Below, one piece after another: positions 28,701 to 43,700 of a DNA stretch of 64,000 nt. Within the stretch, counting starts at the first letter, position 1. Every line of letters begins with the position of its first letter. The notes below the pieces were generated by a model. It searched no databases. It was not told the DNA's origin and saw only the letters and a list, made by a program, of their open reading frames with translations. The DNA is from Romanomermis culicivorax (taxonomy: Eukaryota > Nematoda > Enoplea > Mermithida > Mermithidae): positions 868,001 through 932,000 of the forward strand of contig CAWUHX010000136.1 of NCBI GenBank assembly GCA_963922205.1, written 5' to 3'. Position numbers and translations under genes: made by a program.

Positions 28701-31700
28701 AATCGTTGAAAATTCTTTGAGCGAAGCCAAGCGCCGTATATCGACTAGATATTTTTCCTACAATCGGCAAGAGGCGTTCAACGATTTCGTGGATGCGGAG
28801 CAATATAGAAGATTTTAGATCTGTCTAAAAATGTGAAATATAGTGAGTTCCTGCCCATTCAACCCATAAAGTTTAGTTGAAAACGAAGTTTCTGTTTAAG
28901 CGAACACCTTTGATAAAAATTTTCCAAAAATTGACCATTTTTTATCGAATACAACGGAATTACATGCATATACCTTAGGCGTTAGATGGAGTATATACCG
29001 ATACAGTTTCTAGAACCAAGTTCTAGTTAATGTTCAAATGTTATACATCTGATCAAAAATAACAGGTTGTAAAATAATCAGAATACCGCTAAACATATAT
29101 TACCAATGCCATTTTGAATTCCTTTTTGTAAAATGCAACGCTACTCAAGTAGCTGCCCATTATTGTCGTCGACTTTTGGGCTACCACAGTTGTCGCTGAA
29201 TTATCCGTTAACGTTGACGAACTTTCTGAGTCCAACCGCTTACGCTTACGAAGGAATTTTTGACTTGCTTTGGTACCTTTGTATTTTTTAGGGTCTGTTG
29301 GTCTTTCTCCAGTTGGTTTTGGCTTGATTCGTTTGGTCAGAGCCTATCATTAGAAAAATGAACGTATGTACAAAATATATCGATAACCACACAAGTAACA
29401 TGAAAAATACCATAAGATCCACAGATGGAAATTTTCACACGCGATTGTAGAAGTTAGTGAATAAAAGTAGAGTAAAGGATTTTTTACCACAATTCAAAGG
29501 CTTTGTTCGCATTACGTATAACTATGAAACTGTATGTAACGTATAGCTCAAACATGACAGAATCAAACTTACCTGACAACCACCTCTGGCTCCGCAATCA
29601 CAAAAAAACGAGCCGAATTTCGAATAAGATAGATCGTGACCCTTATGGCAAACTTTGGCGCAAACTGTACAAGCACCTTCGCCATCAATCATCCCGCAAG
29701 TGTGGCAATGGTACCAATGTTGATTCATAAATTCCTTCTGAGTAACAGCGAAAGTACACAGTTTGTTATCTAAGGCCGAGTCGTCGTCTGATTCATCGGC
29801 GGCAGATTCTTCTTCATCGACTGCTAAACAAGGTAGGAATTTAAAATAAAATAAATTAATACACATAATCAAGAGAATGGAATCCCAAATTTTTGAAAAT
29901 AGTAAAATTTACATTTCTACAAATAAATTAAGGTTTCACAACAAGAATAAAAGTACTACGGATAAGCTGTTTAAATGCCTATAATCACCCCTGAGATGAA
30001 CAATGGATAGCGAAATTTCAATTAAACTTAAAAAATCGCGAACCATACCATTTATCTGAAATAAGACTTTTCGGCGCTGCCTATGGCACTGCCATTTCGG
30101 TTCCAGTTATTTGGGCGATATGTAGCTTTTTCTTTAGAAGGAAAGAAGTGATGAAGGGAAATGATACTGGACTCGAAAGATTCATGATTATTTTGTGTTC
30201 TGGTGACTTGTAAAAATTCAGGTTGTTAATGAATCATACCACATACTAGACAGACAAAAACAACTGTCATCAGCCAATTATAATGGTTCCGTTTGATTTT
30301 TTGCAATTACTTCTGTTTTCCCTTCATCTGTTTATTGTTTTATTTTTCTGGTGATTTCCAACTCTCATGATATTAATGCGTATTTCGTTTTTATGCGACA
30401 TTTATTTTCTTTTTATTTTTGCAATTAACTTCACGCATATTCTGTTTCTGTTGACCCTGCCTTTATTTTTTCGCTTTGATTTTTCCTTTTTTTTCTTGCA
30501 CTTATTCAGAATTTTCAACGGTTTCAGAAAACTTAACTGACGATGTTATCTTACATGTAAGGTAGTAAGGTACGATGATTCTACCGTGAGCCAATTCAAA
30601 ACTGATATGAGTTTGAACGGTAAATTACAGTATTTTTGAGCAACAGTTTGTTCAAGCTTATCCACAGAAGCTCAAAAATAGTCATTTCATAATATTTCTC
30701 ACTCTGAAAAATTGGTAATGCTATGAAAAAAATCGTTAAAATTGATATTCAACTGTGGTTCAACAAGATTCTGCTCTAGACAGTATTGCATGCTGCATAC
30801 CACGAGGTCGAGATGGCCGGTACCGAAACGGAGGACATGTCCTAGACCGCTATTTCTCGGCATGAATGTAATGTTGAATGAAGCAGATATGTAACTTTAG
30901 CATATGTTCATTTAAAAACTATAGAACTATATCGACGAAACGGTGGGTCGAAAAATATATTTTATACGATTTACGAACAGACATTGAACGGCAAAAGTTA
31001 AATGGTATACACATTTGTAAAAAACCTTCTACCTCAATTCAATTGAGAATAAAGCTACTGAAACAAAAATAGCGTATTTTCCATATGCAATTTTAATGGA
31101 CTAGATATCAAGTCCTTGTCTTATGATATCTTTAATCCTCTTTTACGATAATTCACAGTCACACAATAGTACGTCTGGGTGAGGTAGTCCCCGGACTCCC
31201 GTTGTAACATGTTACGGAATGCACCTCGACGACCGATTTCAGAAATTGTAACACCTGATATAATGAATATTGTCCTTCAAGCTGATATGTATTTTTATCA
31301 GAGCTGATAAAAATCTTATCGCCAACATAGTAAAGATCTTTTCGCCAACGTAGTAAAGAGGCAAGAACATGCACGTAATTGAGGAAGTTCTATGAGAATT
31401 TCCCAAAAATCGTCTGTCAAATGGCTACCATATGGTGAGCCCAGAAAATGCTGATCATATGGCTGAAATAGACTGGCCACAGAGACCCCAACCCTTAGGT
31501 CGAAAAAACTGAAAATGTCATTTTTTGGTATAAAATGGTCTTTTTTGACCAAAAACGGTCAACAATGTCGATTTCTTCAGCGCTTCGTGCCATATACATA
31601 TTTTCTATGGTTTTTAGATAAAAATCTTTTAATAAACATTTCTTCCCCTAAAATTTCCATGTATGGATGAAGAAAATATGACTACTTCTTACTTAACAGA

Positions 31701-34700
31701 ATCAAACAACCAAGCAGTAATCAAGATATTGCACTCTTCGGCCAGGGGAAATATTTAGATAGTTGACGTATAAATTACGCGTATGTCAAAACACCACGCC
31801 ATCTACATGTATGAAACCGATTTTATCTCTCACCACCTGATTCATCCGCTACATCTGGTTCGTTTTCGACATCGGATGCTAAATCACTATCGTAATAAAT
31901 TTTTGACGCATCGGCAGATATGGACTCGTGTATTACGATGAAAGATTCACTGATATAATTTAACAAGACGTGCAAGGTGTCGAAGAAAACTTGCGGCTTG
32001 GAAGGATTTTGTTTCTGTTCGTTCGACAGATCTTCGAAGAGCGGCGAATTTTCGTCAGTGCATTTCAAACAATTATCCAACAAATCGAGCCAATCGATGA
32101 CCGCGTGCAACAATTTGATATGACCTTTACCTGAAACACGTTCATAAACGAATGTTGGCAGACTGTTTTTCGGTACAACCCTATTCAACTTGAAATTGCG
32201 ATTTTAGACTTCTTTTAGGCTCAGAGGCAATAATTTTCCAACAATGTGGAACGGAATGTTTCATTCAAAAATTTCATGTTCAATCTCACTAACAAGTTCA
32301 TTCCAAAAATCCGCATTCGAATCAAATAGTTCTCAGGTGTTGAACAATCCTTTGGATTTTTGTTTCATGATACAGTGGCGATTGACAACCCTCACATCGA
32401 CAGCAGTGAAATTCCGGGAGCGTTCAACCCAAAACTTGCAATTTTAACTGATGTAGGCAGGGCCGTGCACAAGGGGGGGGGGGCGGGGGCGGCCGCCCCC
32501 CCCCCCCATTGAGGCAGCATGCACACAGTATATCCGTATAAAATCAACATTTTTTGGGGCTATTCAGTAAAAAAACCTAGTCCGCCCCCCATGAAAAAAT
32601 CCTGCGCACGGCCCTGGACGTAGGTATAGGTAAACAACATTGTCCAAACAACTGGCCGATCTTTCGGATATACAAAGTTGAAGTGCAAAAAAATTTTCAG
32701 TTTGTCTGAAAAAGGCTTTCTTTCATTCCCAACTCATAGGCCATTTGGCTCGTGAGGAAAATTTTTAAGTCGTGTTTTTACAACCTAAAAGTTAAAAACG
32801 TGAAACTTTCTAAAATGCATGATAATGCTTATTAGGGATAAGACAGATCTACCTTTTTGACTGAATCGGATCCCGATCCGAATCTAGAAACTGCAATCGT
32901 CGGACCCGGATCCTGAACAGCAGATCCGACCGGATCCGGATCATGTGTATAGCATTTATATGTGAATAAATATAAGGGCTAAATTATTGTTTCGACACGA
33001 AGTACCGAAACAATGGTTTACCCTTCCATCATGTCCAGAAAATTATGCTGATCATTTTTCATGTATGCTGAGTCGGCGAAAACGATTACTGAAGACGTGA
33101 GATGCTGCCGGAGATTGGCCGATTTCAAAACAAGAAGTGTGTTATTTTTTAATAAAAGTAACATAAATGAACACGGACAACATTTATCTTAGGTTAGCTT
33201 AGCGGCACTATGCACTTTTGCGACCCCTGAATTTTTTGTTTTATAACATAACCTGCGAGGTATATACAACGTGCATGTATAAGCGAAGTATAAGTTAGTG
33301 TTGCGGAATGCAATCGACGTTATTGTAACTGAACGAAAGAGAAATTTTCGTTCCGTTCGGTTCGCTTGGAGGTTACCGTCGGTCGTTTTAGGCTCAGGCT
33401 TAGGCTTAGCCTCAGGCTCAAGTTTAGCCTCAGGCTTAGACCCAGGCTAGTGATTTTTGGAGCGGAAGCTGATGATTTTGGAAAAAATTTGGAAACAATT
33501 AGCATATTTTTTCTTTAATAAAATATGCATACTTTTGCTCGAACTTGCTTGCCGCTGCTCTTTTTCATCTGCATTGATCATTGCAGGTAATGAGCTCAAG
33601 AAAAATATCCATTTTGTTGAGTTTTGGACTTCGTTGCTAAAAAATATTCCGCCCGAATATATGTTCAATTTTTTTATCAAGTTGTGTGAATTTATATTTC
33701 CTAAAAGTTAAATAAGTTGTTATGATATTCATTGAAATAAGGAGCAACGTGAAACAAGAGTTTAAAATCTTTAGACTAGGCTCTTTTTGCGAGCCTCTAC
33801 CTGCACTGTGCAGAAACGACCGGCGAAATTCGGCACAGAACAAGTTTTTCCTGTTCCAAATGAATATAAACAAGTAAAAAATTTTAATACTTTTACTTCA
33901 CATTTTCAGTCGGAAAACGATGATGTTAAATAAGTGAAGGAAGATTGTGAGAAAAATGCATGATTTCGTACTCATCGCAAGAGGAAAATTCCATTTTTCA
34001 CTATATTTTCATGAAAAGTGTCGAGTTTTACTCAATTAAATATGAAATGAGACATAGTAGATTCATGGAAACAATCAGAGAAAACCGAGGAATAAAACTA
34101 CACTTCTTTTTGGCCATACTTTAGCTCAATTATACTGAATAGATTTTGATATTTTTCATAATGAAGCATAAAAATGTTCCACAGTGGTAAGAACCTTCAA
34201 GTTTTCACAAAACGAGTTTGCTCCTACCCCAGCCAAACATTTCGAGAGCCATTTTGTCTTTCCAAGAAGCCTTGGCCCCATTCTAACTCAAAAAATTCTG
34301 GTCTAAAACAGAGCCTGAAAAAATTGGCAATTGTACCAACAACAGTAGAACATTGGCTTGCAACAGTAAATTGTATACATATTCGCGCTGATTATTTTCA
34401 GAATTACTGCGTAATTTTGAGACGACAGCTGAGAACAACCACCCTTCATTAAACGATTAAACATACAGATCAGCAGCATAGCGATGAAAGGAACACGGCT
34501 AGAATAAAAATATATATATTTTTAAAGATCACTGTAAGTTTTATGGGGTAGTTTAGAAATAATCTATAATCGTATACTTGATTCTACGGCTGCCAAGCTG
34601 GCGATAACGTAAAATAAATCCGGAACCATCTTAAGCGATTTCGGCGGTGAAGTTTTATCGTTCAACGTTGCTATTATATTTTCCAACATTCCACGGAACA

Positions 34701-37700
34701 CATTGATTAGAGCTGATAAGAGCTTGTCGGCCAAAGTAGTGTTAATACTTGACGATGAATTACGCTTTAAAGCGTTAGATATAAAATACAAGAAATTCTG
34801 AGCATCGTTGATTAATGTCCCATCGTTAGCCTGAAATGGAACATGAAGGTCACCTACAATCAACAGTCGACCGGTTAGCCCGGACCCGGAGGGAAAATAT
34901 TCAGGCCTTCTCTATTCGTATGAAAAGTGTATATATATATATATATATATATTTACAGGCCCGTAGCCAGGAATTTTTTTCAGGGGATGCGGGGATGTAT
35001 ATATTTTTCAGGGGATGTATAACACTAGACATGCTAAAATGCTTAGCAAATCATCAAAGTTTTATTGACTAATGATTATGACATCACAGAACAAGATCAA
35101 TACGGCGTTTGTTTTTTATGGCGAATGCATTCAAAACGTCTTCCGGGTTCACATATACAAATTTCATGTTATACATGAAATTTTTTTAATTTGGATTCCT
35201 ATAGGGGATACGGCCGCATGGTCCGCATCCCCCCTGGCTACGGGCCTGTATGTATATAATCACATTAAATAGCCCATAAATTATTTTTTAAATTCTCATG
35301 GTTTATTGAGGCGCTAATTCTCAAATTAACAAACGGAAACTGAATAAAAAGTTTTATTTTTAAATTATTTCAGATGCTTGGAAAAATATCTCTGAACTAT
35401 AATTTTTATTTTTCCATTGAGTAGGATATTTGGTAAAATACATTTGAATTTTTAATAGGGTGTAATGTGTTCAAAGCACATATCAATAGCTGGATTTCAA
35501 TTCAACTGCCAGAGTAAAAAAGCCGAGATTCCTGACACAAGTTGAAAGACAAGATAAATGAATTTCATCCGTAACAGACAGGGGGTACTCACGAGATCGA
35601 CGTTTATCGTCAAGCATATAATCTCTCCATTAATGTTAGTTTCATTGTAGTTCGAAAATGCACGCAGATTTTTTTCAGTCACTTTAGGGTCCTGAGCCCC
35701 TAAACATTTGTAAATGACTTCTAAAATTTTTGGTATAGAAGCCACTTTGACTCCTAAAATTCTGATTTATATACTTATATATATTTGAGTCAGGGCCGTG
35801 CGCAGGATTTTTTCATGGGGGGCGGACTAGGTTTTTTTACTGAATAGCCCCAAAAAATGTTGATTTTATACGGATATACTGTGTGCATGCTGCCTCAATG
35901 GGGGGCCGCCCCCCCTTGTGCACGGCCCTGATTTTAGTAAATAATTATAGTTGTTTTCATTTTTCGATTTAAAGTAGTGTTTTGCAAGCTCTAAAATCAG
36001 GAAAATGAAAATTTTTCTGGCTCTTCAGATTGGTCAATTCACTGTGTTTCCACAAATCAAACTTTTTGGGGAATACAAATTTAGGAAAAAGCGAAAAATA
36101 TGAGGGTTTGACATAGAAAAGACGAATTTTGATGCATTTAAGAAGTAAAAATCTCAAAATTTTCCAACTTATTTGTAACTATAATTTTAAACATGCAGTC
36201 GAGCTTGAATTCATATCCCTCATGGAAATAATTTATTTAACTTTAACTTGAAGTTTTTCAAACTTATGAGAGTATGAGTTTATCAAATTGTACAATGATA
36301 AAGACACATTTTTGAACAGAAAATTGAAACATCATACATACTGAATTAGTTATCATTAAATTGATTTCCCAGCATTTCAGAATTCCAGATAATTGAATTG
36401 AATCGAAAAATTTTTTGGTGCTACACGCTGGAAAGACAAGACACGTCGGAGGAAATAAGAACAGAAGCTGCATTCTTTCATGCCCATTTTACAAAATGAT
36501 TATTAACTACAGATTTCGTTTGATCCAGCAATCTAGTATATGATACTGTGAGAAAAATAGCATTTAAAAAATTTTCAAGCTCATCCCATATTTAACATAC
36601 TATTTAACTGGCACAAACTAAGCATCTACGTCGGAAAAAAGTCGGAAGTTTAACATCGCTATTTTTTAAAATAAAGACAAGACGAGAGCATTAGAAAACT
36701 TAACGAACTGTTTTCAAACCATTAGTATTGTTCCTTTTCGAAAGGAACATGGTAAAAATGTTTTATGTATTCAAATGTATATACGCACTCACTTCGCCGA
36801 TGAAATCGTCTGCTTTCATCAGTACGTCAAGCCACTTTTTAAAGGATTCAAAGTCCTGTAGCAAGCAAGCGCAAATTTTCTCCGACAACGAGTTCATTTG
36901 TACGTTTCTCGAATAATTTTCGGCTAAAGTAAACTATATGCGAATGAAGGAATGGATGAAAATGTTAAAGACAAGAATTTTGAAAGATTATTTCAGAAAT
37001 ATTCGATATGACCTGCTTTTATAAAAGACTTTTTATAAAAAAGTTTTGTCCCCTGCAATGGAATTGACCAAATACTTACTGGCTCTTAAAAGTGCTATGA
37101 ACAAGCGCAATAATTTTGTTCTATGAGCAGGTTCTTCTTGGAAAAAGGCGGAAGTCAACAACACATTCATATCTACAACAAGAAGAAATACTTCAAATTG
37201 TAATACATAAGCGTTGAGCGACGAGACTAGTTACTTTCAGCATTGACCAAAACGGCAACCAAAGAATCTCTTCCATACGTTTTATCGAGTAAATTTTCAA
37301 AATAGTCGGTTATTGAATCGATTACGTTAAAAGATATGGAGCTAAAAAATCGAAACAATAAAGTAATCGCAGCAGTTGATCGAATTTACGTTGGTTATCA
37401 ACTTCCGGTTGAATGTTCATTTCCTTGTTTAGAACACAAGTCATTGGCAACACTTATATTGAACATTTAACCACGAAAAGCAAAAGTTTGATAACGATAG
37501 CTAATTAACTATAGGGTCAGATAAGATTCCTTGTTTGACCAGGCATATTAAGTCACTCATGGCGAAATATTGACATATTTTTAAGCAATTTTCGTTGACT
37601 TACTTGTCAGATGCTGAACATCTTTTCAAAATCAAATCGTAACAAGTCAAGGACACTCGCGTATTTACAGACGTGCATAGATGATCATTTTTCGATCCGT

Positions 37701-40700
37701 ATAACTTTGAATCGTTCAAAACTTTTAAAATCTGAATACATGACCGACTTTCATACTTCAATCCGAAAGTTTTGTTAAACTTACATCTTCGGACAGGTAA
37801 CTGCTGGTTGTTAGATCTACCATAAGAGGAACCAAATTTTTATCGCAAAATTGTGTAGTGACGATCGGAGGAGAAAATTTCCTGCAAATGAAACATTATG
37901 AAGCATAACCACCATCGTTTTTTTTCAGTTGGGACGCAAAGAATGAACTTGGAACACCTTGAACAAAGATATTATCGATACATGTAACAGAGCTCGGAGG
38001 TTTAGCATTGTCAACAAGATTTTAAATGGTTAGGGTCAATAGCTGGCTGAAATTCAGGGAATTCGTTGAAGAATAATTTCGAACTTTTTACCTAAACGCT
38101 CTGAAAATGGTTTAAAAAATAATTAGTGTCAAAAAACCCATAAAAATTGTATTTGTGGCGCGAATTGCCGAAAAAATTGACAATTTTGACAATTTTTGGT
38201 TTAAAAGGTACCAATTTCTACCAAAAATAGGCATTTTGCAGCTTTTGCTGCAAAATGCTGCAAAAAGATAGGGTTCTTGTGAGCCTTAGCTTATCCATAT
38301 GATTGGAAAATCTCGAGTTCACCATATAGACGACGACTTTTGTAGGAGGCGCCATGGTACCTCTCCCAATTACGTGTTATGTATGTTCTCGGCACGCGTG
38401 GAACTCGAAAAAATCACAAGACAACTCACTTTATGATGAACAGAATGGCGGTAATATTTGCATAAAGAAGTCTTTGCACAACAGGTATCAGACACGGATC
38501 GGCTTCTAAATAAAAATGACAAATCAGTAATTATGCAATTATAAGGTTACATATTATTATATGATCATGCGCAATGAGATCGATCGATGTTAAAAAACTA
38601 TTAGTTAATTCGAATTCCCGTCCGTCATATATATGAGCACGCATGATTTTACGCCTTCAGTTCATGAAAGGAGACTGAGCAAGTTAATTGAAAAGTTTTT
38701 TGAGCTGATATCCAGGGACACCATGTGCATTAACAAGTGAGAGAAAAATTGAAATGAGCATTCTGGCAATCAAGCCCGCTTTTCGATTAAATCGTTTGAC
38801 AAAATGCATGTATTTTCACGAACACTACCAATTGAATCAAATCTCTAATCCATTTACAGCTTGAGGCCAAAATGAAAGCCATCACTATAAATGAAACATG
38901 GATAAGTGAAATCATACCACTAATTATACGCAGATGCGTGGCAAACAATTGTGAAAAAGATCCATCTGGAATGGCAAACGTATCCGATCCCGAGGCGATT
39001 TTATACGAAGGATAACCACGAATAGTGTCGTCGTCTTTCAACCAATCCAAAGCTAATCTTCGTATAGAGGAATGAGCGTATAACCAACTCGATACGCCGA
39101 AATCGTAGGATAGGTCACCGCCGATAGAAGGCGCTGCTATTGACATCAACAAATTTATCAACGTTTTCGATTCGGGTGTATCGGGCAGCTGATCGGATGA
39201 TCCGTGGCAAGCTTCTTCGATTAAACTTGATCTTGAGACAGAATTTAACATTACAGAAAAAAACTATTTTGAGAATTTTTTCAACAAGAAAGTGAGAGTA
39301 TATCCTATTTGATATAATAGAGTCACTAATTTTAGTAATGATTCAAGCATGACATTTGGATCAATGCATAAATAACGTCTATTAAAGCCCTTCCATAAAC
39401 TTTCAAATTATTCAAATCATGTACGAGTAATGCTAATCCATGCATAAAACATACGGGAACAGTATTTTTCAAGAACACTGCACAATGTCAACGAATTTCA
39501 TATGACTTACTTAGTGAAAGCTAAATACATTTGCGCAATACAGGATAATAACGGCAGTATAACGTTCAATTTCGCCTCGTATTTCTCTTTAATTTCTGTG
39601 CTTTTGTCCAATAATAACGCTAAAAACCTATTCAATAGCAAGTCTGCGATGATCATTTCTGTCACAGACGGCGATGTTTTCGACTCTGCGCACTGAAAAC
39701 GTTGACAGTTGAAGACATAACCCATAGTCAATGGTGGAATAAGAAAACAAGAAAAAATTTGTGGATCAAATTTTGTCTTAGATGCAGTACTTTTTCGAGC
39801 CTTACGCCCATTTTCCACACAAAAGATTAAAACTTGTAGAATCGGTGTTTCAAGAGTTTTCTTGATAAATCTTGAGAGTAAAAATAAAATGAATTGGCGG
39901 ATAACAAAAATACACACGTACTGGGGTTTCATAAAAAGTAAAGGACGTAAATACGCCGTTCCTGTTCGATGCGAATATTCAAAAACAATTGGAAGACTGG
40001 CAAGTTCAACAGAATAAAACGCTTACGCTCTTGAAAACTGATTCGAAAAAATTTAAACCAAATTCCAACGAGCAAATTCGGTCTTTAAAATTATCGATCA
40101 ATTGAACAGCTTCTTTCTGGTTCATTTTTTGTTTGCACAGTCCATCCTAAAACATGCAAAACGAAGATTCATATCCGCTGCAAATTCGAAGAATCCATAA
40201 TCACTGCCAATCCAATGAAGTTATGTAGCACGCATGTGTACTACACTCGTATTTAGTTTTAAGATATGACCAGATGCTGCATTAAAAAACAAAATCGCAG
40301 ATAAAAAAATTGAATGCACTCCTTACTTTGAAGACAAAGAAAACAACAGTTAGATGCAAGAAATTAAGGGTCATTTTTCGGACTATTCGTTGTAAAAAAC
40401 GAATTACTAACAAATGAGTTCTTACCTCCATCCATGTGGTAAATGTAGAATCCGAGAAGCGAGACATGAACCGCAATATAATGACAATCGTGTTCAATTC
40501 AAAGGGTTTTTGATTCGAGTCGATCGTTCTATCGATGAAACGTTTCAGATAACTGATGGGCGGTGGCAGCTCGGTCAATAGACGCCATAAAACGCGCATA
40601 GAGTAAGTGAATATTGAAACTCTGGGTGATGCGTCCTGCGAATCAATCAACGCTTCATTTTTCCGAACATACGGTTGAACAAACATTCGACTCAAGCAAT

Positions 40701-43700
40701 CGTAGAATTCGGAGTATTGATCGTTGTTGAGCATGAAACTTGATGCTAAGCCATCGAGCTTGATTAGCTCGTTGGCGGCGACTTCAGGCGCAATATTGTA
40801 GAATAGGGTTTTACCTAAAAGCAGTGTAAGATATATAGATAATGTAAAACTGTTTTTTTATGAACGCAAAGACGGTAACACATATTAATAAGAATTATGC
40901 GAGTGATATTATTAGTGCTCATTCAAGATTAATTGAACTTTCAAAAAATTTTCTTGCATTCGAGAATTTTTCCCAAAATTCCAAATTACTTTAAAAGTTA
41001 TATGATGGCTTCAGCAAAAATACACAATCCCAATATCATTGGACATCCCATCACACTTACATTGATTGGCAGTGGGCACTTTCCGCTTATTTTCTTCGTC
41101 AAATTCTGTACAAGCTAGAAACGTTTTAGATGAAATTCTCGAAACAGTTTTGCTGTCTTTGCTGTCGAAGGTAGTCGTTTTCGAGAAGCGGAAAATGTTA
41201 TTCCTCACCTACACATAAGATCGGAAAAATACATCGAAAAACTAACTCAATTACTTATTGATACTAACATCATCAATGAGGCCGGGCGGAGGATCGTAGA
41301 AGTATCGAATCATATAGTCGAATATTAAGAACAAACGACTAAAATGTAACGAGTTGAAAAATAAATTGGCTAATTGCGCCTGCTTCCTAAAAAATAACTT
41401 ATAGCTATGTACTGAAATCCGATGAACATTGATCTTTTGAGTTCCTCTGTGAGTCATTAAAAGGAATTTAGGCCTCATCGAACATCGAAATCTCTTACAA
41501 GCAAAACAAAACGGAAGTACCAATTGCTAAGGAACACAATTTCTACCGCGTTGGTTATAATTTGTTCGAAATTGCATAGAAGTTATCTTACATGAATTTA
41601 TCAGCAGTCGAAACAATCGTGGATATGGCATTAACAAAAACGACTTTCTTTTGCATCAAGGATAAAGAATGAAATAGAAGCAAAAGCAGTTGCAAATGTT
41701 CAACGTTTATATCTGAAAATAATCATTACTACTGATCAACTTTCCCAGTAAAATAAATTGTTGCATTTACCAGTAGTACCGCGAGGCGCAACTACATCGA
41801 GACTTTTTGACGATAAAGTAAACAATAGACGTTGCCAAATGGTGGTAATAACTGTATCTTCGTCGACCGATTTGTATTTTGCAGAATTTCTAAATATACA
41901 TGCGAGACTTAAACATAAAAAAGCATGCCTAACATTGACTAGACAAAGCAGTGGATAAACTACTCGACTTCTATAGGCCATGAGCATGCGATCGTCCTAA
42001 AAACTTCAAACAACTGCAGTTATATTTCATTATAACTGTAATATCGAAGCAAAGCGACCCCTCAATTTTTTTGTAGGTCGTTTTAAAGTGGAATTATACG
42101 AAATTGAGTATTTTTCTTTTACCAACAAAAAGTTATGAAACTCACTTTTTGCATCGCAGAAACAAAATCTGCCCCAAAATAGATAGAATCCTCTGCGGTA
42201 ATTCCAACGGCCAGTCTTCTTTCCTTTCAGCGCCAACCGGAACGCCTAATTTTTCCAAAAAGACCACCTACGCATAAAAAACCACAATAAAGGCCGAAGA
42301 AAGCATTTTGGAAATGTTTAGCGCAACGTAATTAATTACTAACCTCGTTGTCCGAAAAGCACGAATTTGCTATTAAATTATGAACGATAGTAGTTAAAGC
42401 CAGGTCGAGATCAGAATGAATTTGGTCTAAAAAAGTGTCCTCCATCAAACAAACATGATGTTAATCCAAAAAAGGTTGCCAACATGTAATATCAATTTTT
42501 GCGCGTTATAACGATTAACATATCATAGGTTAAAAAAGTTTGAGCAAAAGACTCAGTTTCTAAGGAAAAAATAAACCGAGGACATAGACATAACACAACT
42601 TACTTCCAAAAGTGTACGAATTGTGTTCCATGGATCGTAAAGCATTAGCCAGGAGGGTCAACTCGCGTTGGGTCCAAACGAAGCCGCACATCTTTTCCTC
42701 CAAATTATCAGTTACATTGAACAAGTAATCGTTCAAAACAGTAAAGCAATTGACGCTAAAGTTCGCGAACTGAAAAAGGTATTATCATGTCATCATGTCA
42801 TATTCAACGATCCAAACGGCGGAGTTTCACAAACAAACATCAAAGATGAATTAACAGACATAATAATCATACCTGTGCATGGCCAGTCAGCCTTAATAGG
42901 GGGGGGGGCAGTGGCGGATCCAGAAATCCGCACTTGGGGGAGGTAAACTGGGATTTTGTCGGGGTAGTAAATATATATATATTAACTGGTTTTTTCCCAG
43001 AAAACCCGAGCAGGCAATGCTTAAATGGCCAAAATCTTTTTGTAGTAATGGGCTATTGTCAAAAAAAGCAAGTAGAGCAGCTCCATCGTTAAAAAGATTG
43101 GTAGCAACTCATGTATGGTTCAAAAAGCCTGGACAGTAAATGCTTATCTGCCAAAATGCGTGGGTAGTAAATGAGGATCCGCCACCCCGGCAGGAGTAGC
43201 CTATCATACCCCCTATGTCTGGTAGAGGTAACCTCCCTCCTCTTTTGACAGGTATGATAGTAATGGTCCTCCAGCTATGAAATGTCAATATTCCACTACT
43301 TGTCACGTTGAATAATAAAAGCATTACCGAAAAAAAGAAATGTGAAATTACTTTCATTAACATGTATGTGGTGACCAGATACGTAAACACTTTTGTTCAA
43401 GAGGCGATTACCTCCACATTATTTTACTATCGCACTAAATTATGTTCAACTTTATGACTATCCTAATGAGTACTCAGCATATTGTAAGGCTCAATGTCAA
43501 ACAAAAGAACAGCGAAATTATCCGCATTTTATAGACCAGCACAACGTTGAAGAAAATAATATTTTGCACGAGTAGTGTTGGTTTACGCTTAGGCTTAGAA
43601 TTAAGTTCTAGCTTACGCTCAGACTATTAAGGGCGACCTAAGCCATTTATAGCCATTATGATAATGCGAAATTGGGCGTAAAGTTTGCATAAATGAGAAC

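Noticed and set aside
31158-31300. Open minus-strand frame ([16 protein letters not shown]) between exons 33 and 34.
   Set aside because: Exon 33 joins the UBR-box exon in the right phase without it, and it borders a degraded MITE.
41890-41996. In-frame extension of UBR4 exon 18 ([15 protein letters not shown]) with its own acceptor.
   Set aside because: The previous exon ends RCKK with two spare bases, which fits the acceptor at 41890 and the human alignment; starting at 41996 breaks frame. A third acceptor at 41971 keeps frame but adds 27 residues absent from human.
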